Both the position numbers and the translations under genes were made by a program. The notes beneath the pieces are model-generated. The model was not told the origin of the DNA and ran no database searches. It saw only the letters and a list, made by a program, of their open reading frames with translations. Below, in pieces: positions 16,189-24,645 of a stretch of DNA of 39,438 nucleotides. The first letter of the stretch is position 1, and every line of letters starts with the position of its first letter. Source of the DNA: Ignavibacteriota bacterium. Lineage in GTDB: Bacteria; Bacteroidota; Ignavibacteria; Kapaibacteriales; UBA2268. Where the stretch lies: contig JAGXGG010000006.1 in NCBI GenBank assembly GCA_024636855.1, positions 1-39,438 of the forward strand, written 5' to 3'.

Positions 16189-17172
16189 TTATTCCTTATT
16201 TAGCATTATTTCCACTCCCCATCTCGTTTCTCGCCATTCTGTTTGTTCATCTTTTGTGAGGAAAGTCCAAGCTATAACTTGGCTTGACTTATTCCCAGTT
16301 CCCATTGGGATAGTTCGTATACTTTTGGCACCACTGTCCTTTAGCTTATCAAATATTGATTTTACATTCGATTTTTTTGAGACTAAAGTCGAGAACCAGA
16401 AAAAATTTCTCAGATAATTTCTGCTCTCTTTGATCATATTAAGTATGAATTTATACTCGCCCCCTTCGCATATTAGCTCATCGCTAATACCAGCAAAGTT
16501 GAGTATAGGAGTTTCTACTTTCTTCCCAGTTAGGTTCTTGACTTTTCTGCGAGAGCCTTTCTCAGCCTCTTCGGCAGAAGCATGAAAAGGTGGATTGCAT
16601 ATAGACAAATCTATTTTTTCTTCTTTGTCAATCACTCCGTAGAAAACATCTTTCCTATCAGGTTGTAATCTTAGTTCAATCATACCTTTGAGTGATGGGT
16701 TAGCATCAACTATATTCTGAGCCGATTCTATAGATTTGGGGTCAATGTCAGATCCAATGAACTTCCAACCATATTCCGTAACCCCGATTATAGGGTATAT
16801 ACAATTAGCCCCTACACCAATATCAAAGCAAGTGATCTTATCACCAGTTGGTATATTGCCATAGTTATTTTCGCAGAGCAAGTCAGCTATGTGGTGGATA
16901 TAGTCAGCCCTACCAGGTATAGGAGGACATAGATTAGTATCGGGGAAATTCCAATTCTCTATTCCGTAGTAATGGTTGAGCAGTGCTCTATTCAGCAGTT
17001 TCACAGCCGATGGGTCTGCGAAATCAATAGAATCTTCACCATATTTATTGGGCTTAACGTGGTTCACTAATTCGGGATTAGATACTAATAGTGCACCCAA
17101 ATCATATCTCTCTCGGTTCTTATTCCGAGGGTGCAATCTTGTTTTTTCTTGTTTACTTTTTTCTTTGGGCAT
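16189..17172 (-). CDS. rlmF: 23S rRNA (adenine-1618-N6)-methyltransferase RlmF
   Basis: Methylates A1618 of 23S rRNA using S-adenosylmethionine. The 327-residue product matches RlmF through its Lys/Arg-rich N-terminus (LHPRNKNRERYDLGAL), ADYIHHIADLL, the SAM loop DIGVGANCIYPIIG and the base-binding NPPF motif (193-196, ICNPPFHAS), a motif typical of N6-adenine methyltransferases. It is followed by a terminator. The lipoprotein and helicase genes lie upstream with short gaps, so it may end a three-gene transcript. Confidence 0.94.
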   Translation of the reverse strand: MPKEKSKQEKTRLHPRNKNRERYDLGALLVSNPELVNHVKPNKYGEDSIDFADPSAVKLLNRALLNHYYGIENWNFPDTNLCPPIPGRADYIHHIADLLCENNYGNIPTGDKITCFDIGVGANCIYPIIGVTEYGWKFIGSDIDPKSIESAQNIVDANPSLKGMIELRLQPDRKDVFYGVIDKEEKIDLSICNPPFHASAEEAEKGSRRKVKNLTGKKVETPILNFAGISDELICEGGEYKFILNMIKESRNYLRNFFWFSTLVSKKSNVKSIFDKLKDSGAKSIRTIPMGTGNKSSQVIAWTFLTKDEQTEWRETRWGVEIMLNKE

Positions 17173-17197
17173 AGGTTGTTTTATTGATATTTAATGA

Positions 17198-17659
17198 TTA
17201 TTCAGGATAATTAAGATTTTCAATTTTATTCTTCGCTATATCGTATTCAATACTCCACCAACAAACAGAATCTAAAGCCGAAAGATAGTTTATGTGTTTC
17301 CATTTTTCTTTTCCAGCACATCGAACAAAAACTAACTCAACAAATATTTTTCGTTCACCATCATTAGAAATTCTTCCAAAATAACGTCTTTTAAACCAAC
17401 CTAGACTGTATTCTAATGGATGGTCTTCATTAAATATATTTCTCACTAATCCACTATCTGATTTTGTTAAGTCTTCAAGATGTCTCTTTAAATTGACTTC
17501 CATTTTATATAATTCATCTTTGGAAGGAATAAAGGATTGAAATTCATTTCTAGAATCATTTTCAAAAGTCTTACAAAACTTATCTGAAGGAATATGATTA
17601 GGTGGTCCAGATTCACATGACAATAATGTTAAAATTAGGAAAAATAGTATATATCTCAT
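17198..17659 (-). CDS. Putative lipoprotein of unknown function
   Basis: ATG at 17659 gives a 153-residue product beginning MRYILFFLILTLLSCES, a clear lipoprotein signal with LLSC as lipobox. An upstream TTG in the same frame would spoil the signal, so it is not used. The mature part is Lys/Asp/Glu-rich with several Trp (LGWFKRRYFG, CWWSIEYD) and no recognised domain. It lies between the helicase and rlmF genes with gaps of 29 and 25 bases, probably co-transcribed although the function need not be linked. Confidence 0.75.
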   Translation of the reverse strand: MRYILFFLILTLLSCESGPPNHIPSDKFCKTFENDSRNEFQSFIPSKDELYKMEVNLKRHLEDLTKSDSGLVRNIFNEDHPLEYSLGWFKRRYFGRISNDGERKIFVELVFVRCAGKEKWKHINYLSALDSVCWWSIEYDIAKNKIENLNYPE

Positions 17660-17688
17660 CTCTATTTCTATTTTGTTATTCAAAACCC

Positions 17689-19035
17689 CTACACCACACT
17701 AATCCTAACTTTCTTTTTCTTGAGTCTGGTGTTATTGGTTTTCTCTACTGCCTTTTGGGCTATGTTAGCGTGTACACTGACATAAGAGCAGTTCTCTTGG
17801 AGTTCTATAACACCTAGTTGGTCTTTTTCAATCTTTCCTTGCTTCATGAATAAGCCGGCGATGTCTCCTTTGGATATTTTCTCGCGTCTGCCACCGGTTA
17901 TATATAGAGTCACCCATTTTACTGGAGCTGGTTCATGAGACGGTTGTAGTTCTCCTACTATTACTTCTTCTGGTGCTATATCATCTATGTACTCTGGTAG
18001 ATTTTCGCCTGTCCAGTGCAGTATGTAAGCAACACCCTCGCTGTTCATACGAGCCGTACGTCCATTCCTATGAAGGAATTCGTTATACCTTAGTGGCAAG
18101 CGATAGTGAAGTATAAATGTAAGCTCTGGGATATCAAGACCACGAGCTGCCAAATCGGTTGCTAACAAGAGCTGAGTCGTTCCATTCCTGAATTTGATTA
18201 GTGCTTGCTCTCTATCTAACTGCTCCATATCACCGTGGAAACACTCATGGGGAATCTCATTATCATCTAAATACTCGCTCACACCATATAGCTCTTCTTT
18301 GAAACTACAGAATATAATTCCCGGTTGGGGGCCTATATAATCGAGAGTTTTCACCAATGATTTTAACTTATCTTTGTCTGGTGCTAGTATCGTTTTGATA
18401 GTTAACTGAGGAAGTCCCTCTTTAGCATAATTGATGAAAACGGGCTTTTGTAAGCCAACAAATTTTGGTATTTTATTATCTCTAGTCGCTGAGGTAAGTA
18501 TCCTCTGCTCTAAGTTCGGCAGCGATTCGATAATATCTAGCATATCATCTTCGTAGCCCATTTCCAGCGATTTATCAAACTCATCGAGTACAAGAACCTT
18601 GATGTGATCAAGTGAATATGTATCTTTGAAAAATCTATCGGCTATTCGTCCAGGTGTACCGATCAGGATAGCTGGTAGATGCTTCAAATCGAGTTTATCT
18701 TGCGAGCCAGCGCGTCCGCCATATACCGCATTGACTTTGAACCCCGAGCCCATGTCTCGAGCTACTTGTAGTAATTGCTGAGCCAACTCTCGCGAAGGTA
18801 CAACTATTAGAATCTGAATCTCGGTGCTATCTGGGTCTAGTGTCTCTATCAGAGGCAGTAGAAAAGCCAGAGTCTTACCAGTACCCGTAGGTGATAGTAA
18901 TACTACATCTGATTTTTTTCGGATATTTCTTCCGGCTTCTTCCTGCATAGGATTCAGCTCAGTTATTTCAAATTTATTTAGAATCAAACTTGTTAGTGAT
19001 TCGTCTTTATTTTCGTTCTGATTTGTATTTGACAT
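17689..19035 (-). CDS. DbpA-type ATP-dependent RNA helicase
   Basis: A 448-residue DEAD-box helicase, probably acting on 23S rRNA during ribosome assembly. It has motif I SPTGTGKT (48-55), TPGR (127-130), motif II DEFD (151-154) in place of DEAD, motif III SAT (182-184), and ARGLDIPEL with HRNGRTAR in the second domain. Residues 370-448 (VKWVTLYITGGRREKISKGD) form a DbpA-type RNA-binding domain, which binds hairpin 92 of 23S rRNA in E. coli DbpA. The DEFD variant is seen in other Bacteroidota helicases of this type. Neighbouring rlmF is also a 23S rRNA gene. Confidence 0.92.
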   Translation of the reverse strand: MSNTNQNENKDESLTSLILNKFEITELNPMQEEAGRNIRKKSDVVLLSPTGTGKTLAFLLPLIETLDPDSTEIQILIVVPSRELAQQLLQVARDMGSGFKVNAVYGGRAGSQDKLDLKHLPAILIGTPGRIADRFFKDTYSLDHIKVLVLDEFDKSLEMGYEDDMLDIIESLPNLEQRILTSATRDNKIPKFVGLQKPVFINYAKEGLPQLTIKTILAPDKDKLKSLVKTLDYIGPQPGIIFCSFKEELYGVSEYLDDNEIPHECFHGDMEQLDREQALIKFRNGTTQLLLATDLAARGLDIPELTFILHYRLPLRYNEFLHRNGRTARMNSEGVAYILHWTGENLPEYIDDIAPEEVIVGELQPSHEPAPVKWVTLYITGGRREKISKGDIAGLFMKQGKIEKDQLGVIELQENCSYVSVHANIAQKAVEKTNNTRLKKKKVRISVV

Positions 19036-19116
19036 GTATTGTTTTATTTAAGTTTTTTTGAGTAATCACAATTTACTAAATATGCTGCATTACTTATAGT
19101 TCTTGTTGTAAGTAGT

Positions 19117-19893
19117 TTACTTCAATTTTTTAAATAAAAGTTCAGATGCTAATTCAGAAGAAGCTGGGTTTTGTCCAGTGATCAAATTGCCATCTTCAAC
19201 CACATTTGCAGTCCAGTTAGCTTTTTTGGAGTAGATGCCTCCATTTTCAATCAGCATATCTTCTACCAAAAAAGGGACAACATCGGTCAACTTTGCTGCT
19301 TCTTCTTCTGTATTTGTGAAACCGGTTATCTTTTTGCCTTTTACCAAAGGCTCTCCTTGAGTATTTTTCACCTCTTTTAAAACGGCTGGGGCATGACATA
19401 CAAAAGCCATTGGCTTGTTCTGCTTATTGAATGCCTCAATCAATGCTATGGAAGTTTTATCTTCTGCAAGATCCCAAAGAGGACCGTGTCCGCCTGGATA
19501 AAACACAGCATCAAAATCTTTTGCTTTTACATCTTCTAGTTTTATCGTATTCTCTATGAGACGTTGTGCTTCCTTATCGTTCTTGTAACGTTTTGTAGCC
19601 TCTGTTTGGCTTCCATCAGCATTACTTCTAGGGTCTATCGGAGCTTTTCCTCCTTTGGGGGATGCAACGGTTATTATCACCCCTTTATCTAGTAAGTTGT
19701 AATATGGAGCAGCAAACTCTTCTAACCAAAAACCTGTTTTTTCACCAGTTTCACCCAGCTCACTATGAGATGTCACTACAAATAATACATTCTTTTGTGT
19801 TGTATTTTGCTTATCACTGTTTATTGCTTGTTGACTTAAGCTAGTTAGACATAAAGCGACTACTATTAGTACTATTAATCGTGTTAATTTCAT
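19117..19893 (-). CDS. Exported DJ-1/PfpI (Hsp31-like) protein
   Basis: The 258-residue protein belongs to the DJ-1/PfpI superfamily, which includes glyoxalase III (Hsp31/HchA) and related amidotransferase-like proteins. The nucleophile Cys166 with His167 (PMAFVCHAPAVL), an acidic residue near GFWLEEF (54-60) and the YPGGHGPLWDL loop are in place. The N-terminus (MKLTRLIVLIVVALCLTSL) is a signal peptide, so it should act outside the cytoplasm, which is unusual for this family. It follows the iron alcohol dehydrogenase gene by 16 bases and is the last gene of a four-gene cluster. Role in removing glyoxal or methylglyoxal is inferred. Confidence 0.88.
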   Translation of the reverse strand: MKLTRLIVLIVVALCLTSLSQQAINSDKQNTTQKNVLFVVTSHSELGETGEKTGFWLEEFAAPYYNLLDKGVIITVASPKGGKAPIDPRSNADGSQTEATKRYKNDKEAQRLIENTIKLEDVKAKDFDAVFYPGGHGPLWDLAEDKTSIALIEAFNKQNKPMAFVCHAPAVLKEVKNTQGEPLVKGKKITGFTNTEEEAAKLTDVVPFLVEDMLIENGGIYSKKANWTANVVEDGNLITGQNPASSELASELLFKKLK

Positions 19894-19909
19894 TGTTTTC
19901 TACTATTAA

Positions 19910-21070
19910 TTAATAAGACATTTTAACAATCTTTTCGACATCTTCAGGTGTTAGGTTTTGATGTTCTCCAAGACCTTCCATACCGCGTTTTTTAAATCTT
20001 TTTGAGATTTCTTCAGCTGTACCTTCATAATCGTCAGTGTACTGAGAAAGTTTCGTATCTATTCCCATCTCATTAAAGAATGCTTCTGTTCTTTTGATTG
20101 CAGCTCTTGCTTTGTCTTCCGTAGATCCATCTGTAATATTCCAAACACGCTCGGCATATTGAGCAAGCTTTTCCTTTTTCGTTTCGAGATTATACTCATA
20201 ATGGCTAGGTGCTATCACAGCAAGCGTTCGTGCATGGTCTATACCGTAAAGTGCGGTTAGCTCATGTCCCATGGCGTGTATTGCCCAATCAGTAGGAACT
20301 CCTTGTTTAATCAAACCATTCAGGGCCATTGTACAACTCCACATAAAATTGGAAGCTGCTGTATGATCTGTTGGGTCTGCCAATATTTTTGGAGCTACTT
20401 CTATTAGTGTTTGCAGAATACTCTCTGATATTCTATCCTGTAGAGCGGCTCCGATAGGATAGGTAATGTATTGTTCTAGTACGTGAGTAAAAGCATCAGT
20501 TATTCCGTTCACCAATTGTCTGTGAGGAATTGAGTGTGTTACTTGTGGGTCTAGCACCGAAAATGTTGGATATAAACCTGTGCCACCCATGACTAGTTTT
20601 TCCTTAGTATCTTTTCGCGTTATCACGGCACCTGAGTTCATTTCTGAACCTGTTGCTGGTAAGGTCAATACAGTTCCAAATGGCATCCCTTTAAGAATAG
20701 GGATTTTGTTGGTTAGTATTTCCCATGGCCCCTCACCTTCGTAAAGGGCAGCCGCAGAGAGGAATTTAGTACCATCAATCACAGAACCTCCACCTACAGC
20801 TAGTAAATATGTGATATTTTCTTCTTTGATTACTTTTAGTGCCTTCATTAGGACAGAATATTCTGGATTTGCAGGAATGCCTCCAAACTCCACAACTTCA
20901 TGGTTTTGTAGCGCTGTCTTTACCTGCTCATAAATTCCGTTCTTTTTAATACTTCCCCCCCCAAATAGCATCAATACCTTGGCATCCTTTGGTATCTCGT
21001 TCTCTATACTTTCTATTTGTCCTTTTCCAAATAATATCTTGGTCGGATTCTTAAATTCAAAATTATTCAT
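19910..21070 (-). CDS. Iron-type alcohol dehydrogenase, YqhD-like aldehyde reductase
   Basis: A 386-residue cytoplasmic enzyme of the iron-containing alcohol dehydrogenase family, closest in pattern to YqhD/butanol dehydrogenase, which use NADPH to reduce many aldehydes. Nucleotide-binding GGGS motifs are at 37-40 and 93-96 (AVGGGSVIDGTKFLSAA). Metal ligands match YqhD with a two-residue shift: Asp192, His196, His265 and His279. It lies 16 bases from the genes on both sides. Together with an alkenal-reductase-like gene and a DJ-1 gene it suggests aldehyde detoxification. Confidence 0.93.
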   Translation of the reverse strand: MNNFEFKNPTKILFGKGQIESIENEIPKDAKVLMLFGGGSIKKNGIYEQVKTALQNHEVVEFGGIPANPEYSVLMKALKVIKEENITYLLAVGGGSVIDGTKFLSAAALYEGEGPWEILTNKIPILKGMPFGTVLTLPATGSEMNSGAVITRKDTKEKLVMGGTGLYPTFSVLDPQVTHSIPHRQLVNGITDAFTHVLEQYITYPIGAALQDRISESILQTLIEVAPKILADPTDHTAASNFMWSCTMALNGLIKQGVPTDWAIHAMGHELTALYGIDHARTLAVIAPSHYEYNLETKKEKLAQYAERVWNITDGSTEDKARAAIKRTEAFFNEMGIDTKLSQYTDDYEGTAEEISKRFKKRGMEGLGEHQNLTPEDVEKIVKMSY

Positions 21071-21086
21071 ATCTACTCTTTTGTTT

Positions 21087-22088
21087 CTATAATTTTACTA
21101 ACATTTTACCTTTGTTCTTTCCTTCGAAAAGATCCAAAAAGGCTTGGGGTATATTTTCAAATCCTTCTCTGATAGTTTCAGTATAGGTTAACTTGTCTTC
21201 GTTCAACCATGCTGTTAATTGCTTAACACCTTCAGGATGTTTATCTACGTAATCGAAAATCACAAATCCTTGCATCAAAGAACTTTTCTTAATTAGAAAT
21301 GATTGCACACTAATGCTTTTGGGTAATTCGGTGTTATTATAAACAGAGATAGCACCACAGTTAATAGTTCTTGAGAACTTATTAATATTAAAAAGCACAG
21401 CTTCAGATATTTCACCACCAACATTATCAAAGTATATATCTACACCATCGGGGCATGCTTTAGCGATGGATTCACTCATATTTTCAGTGGTTTTATAATT
21501 GAAACCTTCATCAAAACCGAATTCAGATTTCAACATTTTTACCTTTTCATCGGTTCCAGCAATACCAACTACTCTAAGTCCAAGAATCTTCCCTATCTGA
21601 CCGACAACGCTGCCAACTGCTCCCGCTGCACCAGATACTAGTAGGGTTTCACCCTTTTTCGGTTTTCCTATTTCAGTTAGCCCAAAATAAGCCGTAAGAC
21701 CAGTCATACCTAGTATGCCCAGGTATGCTGAGAGTGGTGCTTTATTCGGATCTACTTTCATTAGACCATCAGCTTTTGCAACTTGGGTTTCTTTCCATAG
21801 TAATGTTCCTGAAACATAGTCCCCTTTACTTAGGTTACTGTCATTAGATTCCAAAACTTCAGCGATGATACCCGATTCAATTGGTTTACCAATCTCAAAG
21901 GGTTTAATGTAAGAAGGAGTATCTCTCATTCTCCCTCTTAAATATGGATCTACGGATACATATTTAGTGCTTAACAAAACCTCCCCCTTTTGTAATTCAG
22001 TAATTTCTGATGTACTGAATTCAAAATCGGTCAACTTGGGTTTTCCGGTTGGTCTATTGTTTAAATTGATTGTTTTTGTTGTTTTCAT
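21087..22088 (-). CDS. NADP-dependent MDR oxidoreductase (alkenal/2-alkenone reductase type)
   Basis: A 333-residue zinc-free medium-chain dehydrogenase of the leukotriene B4 12-hydroxydehydrogenase/CurA group, which reduces activated C=C bonds in enals and enones. It has the N-terminal NRPTGKP motif typical of the group, VSVDPYLRGRM, the NADP loop VSGAAGAVGSVVGQIGK and YFDNVGG. It lies 16 bases before the YqhD-like gene and 79 bases after the NAD(P)-binding protein gene. The product of its reaction, a saturated aldehyde, is a fit substrate for the YqhD-like enzyme. Confidence 0.92.
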   Translation of the reverse strand: MKTTKTINLNNRPTGKPKLTDFEFSTSEITELQKGEVLLSTKYVSVDPYLRGRMRDTPSYIKPFEIGKPIESGIIAEVLESNDSNLSKGDYVSGTLLWKETQVAKADGLMKVDPNKAPLSAYLGILGMTGLTAYFGLTEIGKPKKGETLLVSGAAGAVGSVVGQIGKILGLRVVGIAGTDEKVKMLKSEFGFDEGFNYKTTENMSESIAKACPDGVDIYFDNVGGEISEAVLFNINKFSRTINCGAISVYNNTELPKSISVQSFLIKKSSLMQGFVIFDYVDKHPEGVKQLTAWLNEDKLTYTETIREGFENIPQAFLDLFEGKNKGKMLVKL

Positions 22089-22167
22089 ATTTGTTATCTA
22101 TGTTTTGATTTTGTTTGATGTTCATTAAATATATTCTGCTTTAGTTATCTTTTTTCCATACTTTTAA

Positions 22168-22806
22168 TTACGAAGAACGAACAGCATTTTCAATTGGAAC
22201 ATCACCAGATAGAATTTCAAAAACCTGATTTTGCCTTACGTTGTCATCTAATACTTCAACTAGAGTTTTTGCAACATCTGTTCTAGTAATACTTCCACGT
22301 TGTTCTAATTTATTTTGCAGTTGAATTTTGCCTGTACCTTCTTTATCCGTTAGTGAACCAGGTCTTACGATACTATAACCCATGCCACTAGCTTTTAGAT
22401 GATCATCAGCATTTTGTTTTGCTTTTAAATAATCTTTGAGTTCATCACTCACGGAAGGATTGTCTGCTCCCATAGAGCTTAACATAACAAACTTTCTTGC
22501 TCCAGAATTTTTTGCGGCATCAGTCAGTCTTTTGGCCCCTTCCTGATCTACTCCTATCACATTTTTACCTTTTGATCCTGCAGCAAAGATTACTTTATCT
22601 ACATTTTTTACAGCATGGCTTAAATCCTTTTCCAGATCGGCTAATACGGCAGAAACATTCTCCTTTTCAAAATTGTCTTTTTGCTCTTGTTTTCTAACCA
22701 TAGCAATCGGTCGATAAATATCTGAGTCTTTCAATAAATCAACTATAATTCTTCCTGTGGTGCCATTGGCACCTGCTATTAATATGTTTTGTTTTTCGTT
22801 ATTCAT
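22168..22806 (-). CDS. NAD(P)-binding atypical SDR (NmrA/YwnB-like)
   Basis: A 212-residue Rossmann-fold protein. The loop GANGTTGR near the N-terminus binds NAD(P), and LSSMGADNP with YSIVRPGSL matches the atypical short-chain dehydrogenases such as YwnB, where the classical YxxxK is not kept. Enzymes of this group reduce flavins or quinones or act as redox sensors. ATG at 22806 has AAAGGAA 8 bases upstream. It is the first gene of the cluster and the upstream 404 bases hold its promoter region. Confidence 0.9.
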   Translation of the reverse strand: MNNEKQNILIAGANGTTGRIIVDLLKDSDIYRPIAMVRKQEQKDNFEKENVSAVLADLEKDLSHAVKNVDKVIFAAGSKGKNVIGVDQEGAKRLTDAAKNSGARKFVMLSSMGADNPSVSDELKDYLKAKQNADDHLKASGMGYSIVRPGSLTDKEGTGKIQLQNKLEQRGSITRTDVAKTLVEVLDDNVRQNQVFEILSGDVPIENAVRSS

Positions 22807-22928
22807 ATTCTATTCCTTTACTTCTTTTATTAAAAATTCATTAAATGCCGATGAGCTTAATCTGGGCGGCTTGTGTTCATAGTTAAAGAAATTTCTTTTA
22901 TTCTCTAAGGTATGTTTTAAAACGGTTA

Positions 22929-22959
22929 GTATATGGTCACATTTTTATGTGCCATATAC
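22929..22959. repeat. Inverted repeat upstream of the oxidoreductase cluster
   Basis: GTATATGG (22929-22936) pairs with CCATATAC (22952-22959). Inside it, after one bulged T, CACAT pairs with ATGTG around a four-T loop. The stem is 13 bases. It lies about 125 bases before the first gene of the cluster and may be a regulator site or a hairpin at the end of the barrel transcript. Confidence 0.5.
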
Positions 22960-23023
22960 TTTGATGTAAACCGTAAATAGTTCCCTTTTATTGCTGTTGG
23001 ATGTCTATTAAAATTATAGGGGC

Positions 23024-23039
23024 TAGGGTTAAAACCCTA
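23024..23039. repeat. TAGGGTT/AACCCTA palindrome, relative of 36971-37004
   Basis: TAGGGTT and AACCCTA separated by AA. On the minus strand the region reads TTTTAACCCTAGCCCC, similar to TTTAACCCCAGCCCCC at 36971-36986. Both look like copies of a small scattered intergenic element. Confidence 0.4.
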
Positions 23040-23210
23040 AAAATTCGGGAGGTTTATTTTTTGAATATTCTTTTAATTCAATGTGCTGAGAAGCAAAAAA
23101 AGTATGTGCACGACCATGCTCTCCTCAAAGTGGGCTTCATTTTCTTTCACTTATACTTTTAATTTTATTGAATTCTTCCAGCTTATTTTTATCAGTTAGG
23201 ACGAACAAAT

Positions 23211-23795
23211 TTAAAACGCATAAAATATACCGCCACCAACGCCGAATCCAAATGATCTTGGGTTCTGCGTCTCCTTAATATCGCGCTCATCACCATATCT
23301 GTAAACTGATACAGTATTATTCCCAAACCTACCATAATATCCGCCTTCTAGCATGAACGAGACATTTTTCCAAGCCATTAGTTCAATTCCGAAGCCAATT
23401 CCTACATTAATGTATCGTTCTATATCACTATCGTTTGGCGAAGAGTTATAATAATTACCGTCTTCATAGTAATCTATAAATGAACCTGCAAGTACGTATA
23501 GACGAGTATTTTCTGTCCTTTTCAGATTGTATTGCAAATCAGCACCTAAAGCAAGTTGGATTTCGTTCGCATTATAATTACTATTATCGTTGTCACTACC
23601 ATAAGCAAAAAGCTGAGTTTTTAAAGAAAAGCCATTTTCAAATTGGTACTGATAACTCAGGCCATAACCAGAAAAGAATGACCCATATCCGCCAATTCTA
23701 TTTTGTAGCCACTGCGAATCATTATCATTACTATTCTGTGCATTCGCAAATGAAAACGCAGCAAATAGGCAAAAGAAAACTAGTATTTTTTTCAT
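23211..23795 (-). CDS. Outer-membrane beta-barrel protein, copy 1
   Basis: A 194-residue product with a signal peptide (MKKILVFFCLFAAFSFANA) followed by alternating strands ending GFGVGGGIFYAF, with the terminal Phe typical of outer-membrane barrels. Motifs include GYGSFFSGYGLSYQYQFENG and ALGADLQYNLKRT. It is about 75-80% identical by eye to the next gene (23936-24544), and the two form a tandem duplication. AGGAA lies 8 bases before the ATG. It probably serves as a small surface barrel; no ligand can be inferred. Confidence 0.85.
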   Translation of the reverse strand: MKKILVFFCLFAAFSFANAQNSNDNDSQWLQNRIGGYGSFFSGYGLSYQYQFENGFSLKTQLFAYGSDNDNSNYNANEIQLALGADLQYNLKRTENTRLYVLAGSFIDYYEDGNYYNSSPNDSDIERYINVGIGFGIELMAWKNVSFMLEGGYYGRFGNNTVSVYRYGDERDIKETQNPRSFGFGVGGGIFYAF

Positions 23796-23935
23796 CTATC
23801 AATTCCTGTTATAATTATTTAATTAGTGTAAACTAAAAACGTAATAGCGTAATTAAAGTTGTTACTCGATTGTTTAAATAACTTTATGGCACTCTAAACA
23901 CTTCGCGGTACATTTACTTTACAATTTGTCGAGTT

Positions 23936-24544
23936 CTAAAAAGCATAAGATATACCGCCACCTACTCCAAAGCCGAATGATTTTGGTGTTTGGTTAACTT
24001 TAACTCTTTTAGTCTCTTCTCCACTATAATCGTATACTGTTACTGTATTATTTCCAAACCTACCATAGTACCCACCTTCTAGAACTATAGATACATTTTT
24101 CCAACCCAATATTTCTATACCGAAACCAATTCCAACATTAATAAAACGCTCAATATTATAATCTTTAGAATATACTGAAGAGCTATAATAAGAATTCCCA
24201 CGTTCGTAATAATCTATAAATGAACCTGCTAGGACGTAGAGTCGTGAATTATTGGTTCGTTTCAGGTTGTATTGCAAATCAGCACCAAGTGCTAGTTGGA
24301 TTTCATCCGAATTATAATTATTATTATCATCGTTACTACCATAAGCAAAAAGCTGCGTTCTGAGTGATATACCATTTTCAAATTGATATTGATAACTCAG
24401 TCCATAACCTGAAAAGAATGATCCGTAAAGACCTATTCTATTTTGTGGCCATTGCGAATTGGTGTCGTCTGCATTTGTATTTGCATTAACTTGAGCTAAA
24501 GATATAGTAGCAAATAAGCAAAGGAATACTAGTATTTTTTTCAT
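23936..24544 (-). CDS. Outer-membrane beta-barrel protein, copy 2
   Basis: A 202-residue paralogue of the 23211-23795 gene, with signal peptide MKKILVFLCLFATISLAQV and the same barrel pattern (LYGSFFSGYGLSYQYQFENG, ALGADLQYNLKRT, ending GVGGGISYAF). It differs mainly in a loop insertion (SVYSKD) and a longer late loop (EETKRVKV), as expected for surface-exposed loops diverging after duplication. The upstream 100 bases are also duplicated, so both copies should be expressed in the same way. Confidence 0.85.
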   Translation of the reverse strand: MKKILVFLCLFATISLAQVNANTNADDTNSQWPQNRIGLYGSFFSGYGLSYQYQFENGISLRTQLFAYGSNDDNNNYNSDEIQLALGADLQYNLKRTNNSRLYVLAGSFIDYYERGNSYYSSSVYSKDYNIERFINVGIGFGIEILGWKNVSIVLEGGYYGRFGNNTVTVYDYSGEETKRVKVNQTPKSFGFGVGGGISYAF

Positions 24545-24645
24545 CTTTCAATTCCTGTTATAATCAGTAAAAAAATAGTATGAACTAAAAACGTAATAGC
24601 TAATTTAAAGTTGCTACTCTTTTGTTTAAATAACTTTATGGCAAC

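Larger units (their letters stand above)
22807..23210. other. 404-base gene-free stretch with two inverted repeats
   Basis: No reading frame is convincing. The stretch separates the four-gene oxidoreductase cluster from the outer-membrane barrel pair. It holds a hairpin at 22929-22959, a GGGTT/AACCC palindrome at 23024-23039 and otherwise plain AT-rich sequence. Because both flanking genes are on the minus strand, it contains the 3' end of the barrel transcript and the promoter of the oxidoreductase cluster. Confidence 0.6.

Noticed and set aside
19085-19110. Hairpin TTACTTA/TAAGTAG after the DJ-1 gene as terminator
   Set aside because: The stem is only six or seven bases with a large loop, and no T-run follows on the minus strand.
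23178-23210. Possible third remnant of yehS (AGCTT, TTTATCAGT and CGAA blocks like 24779-24806)
   Set aside because: About 19 of 23 bases match, but the piece is short and AT-rich, and does not fit the simple duplication model, so chance cannot be excluded.
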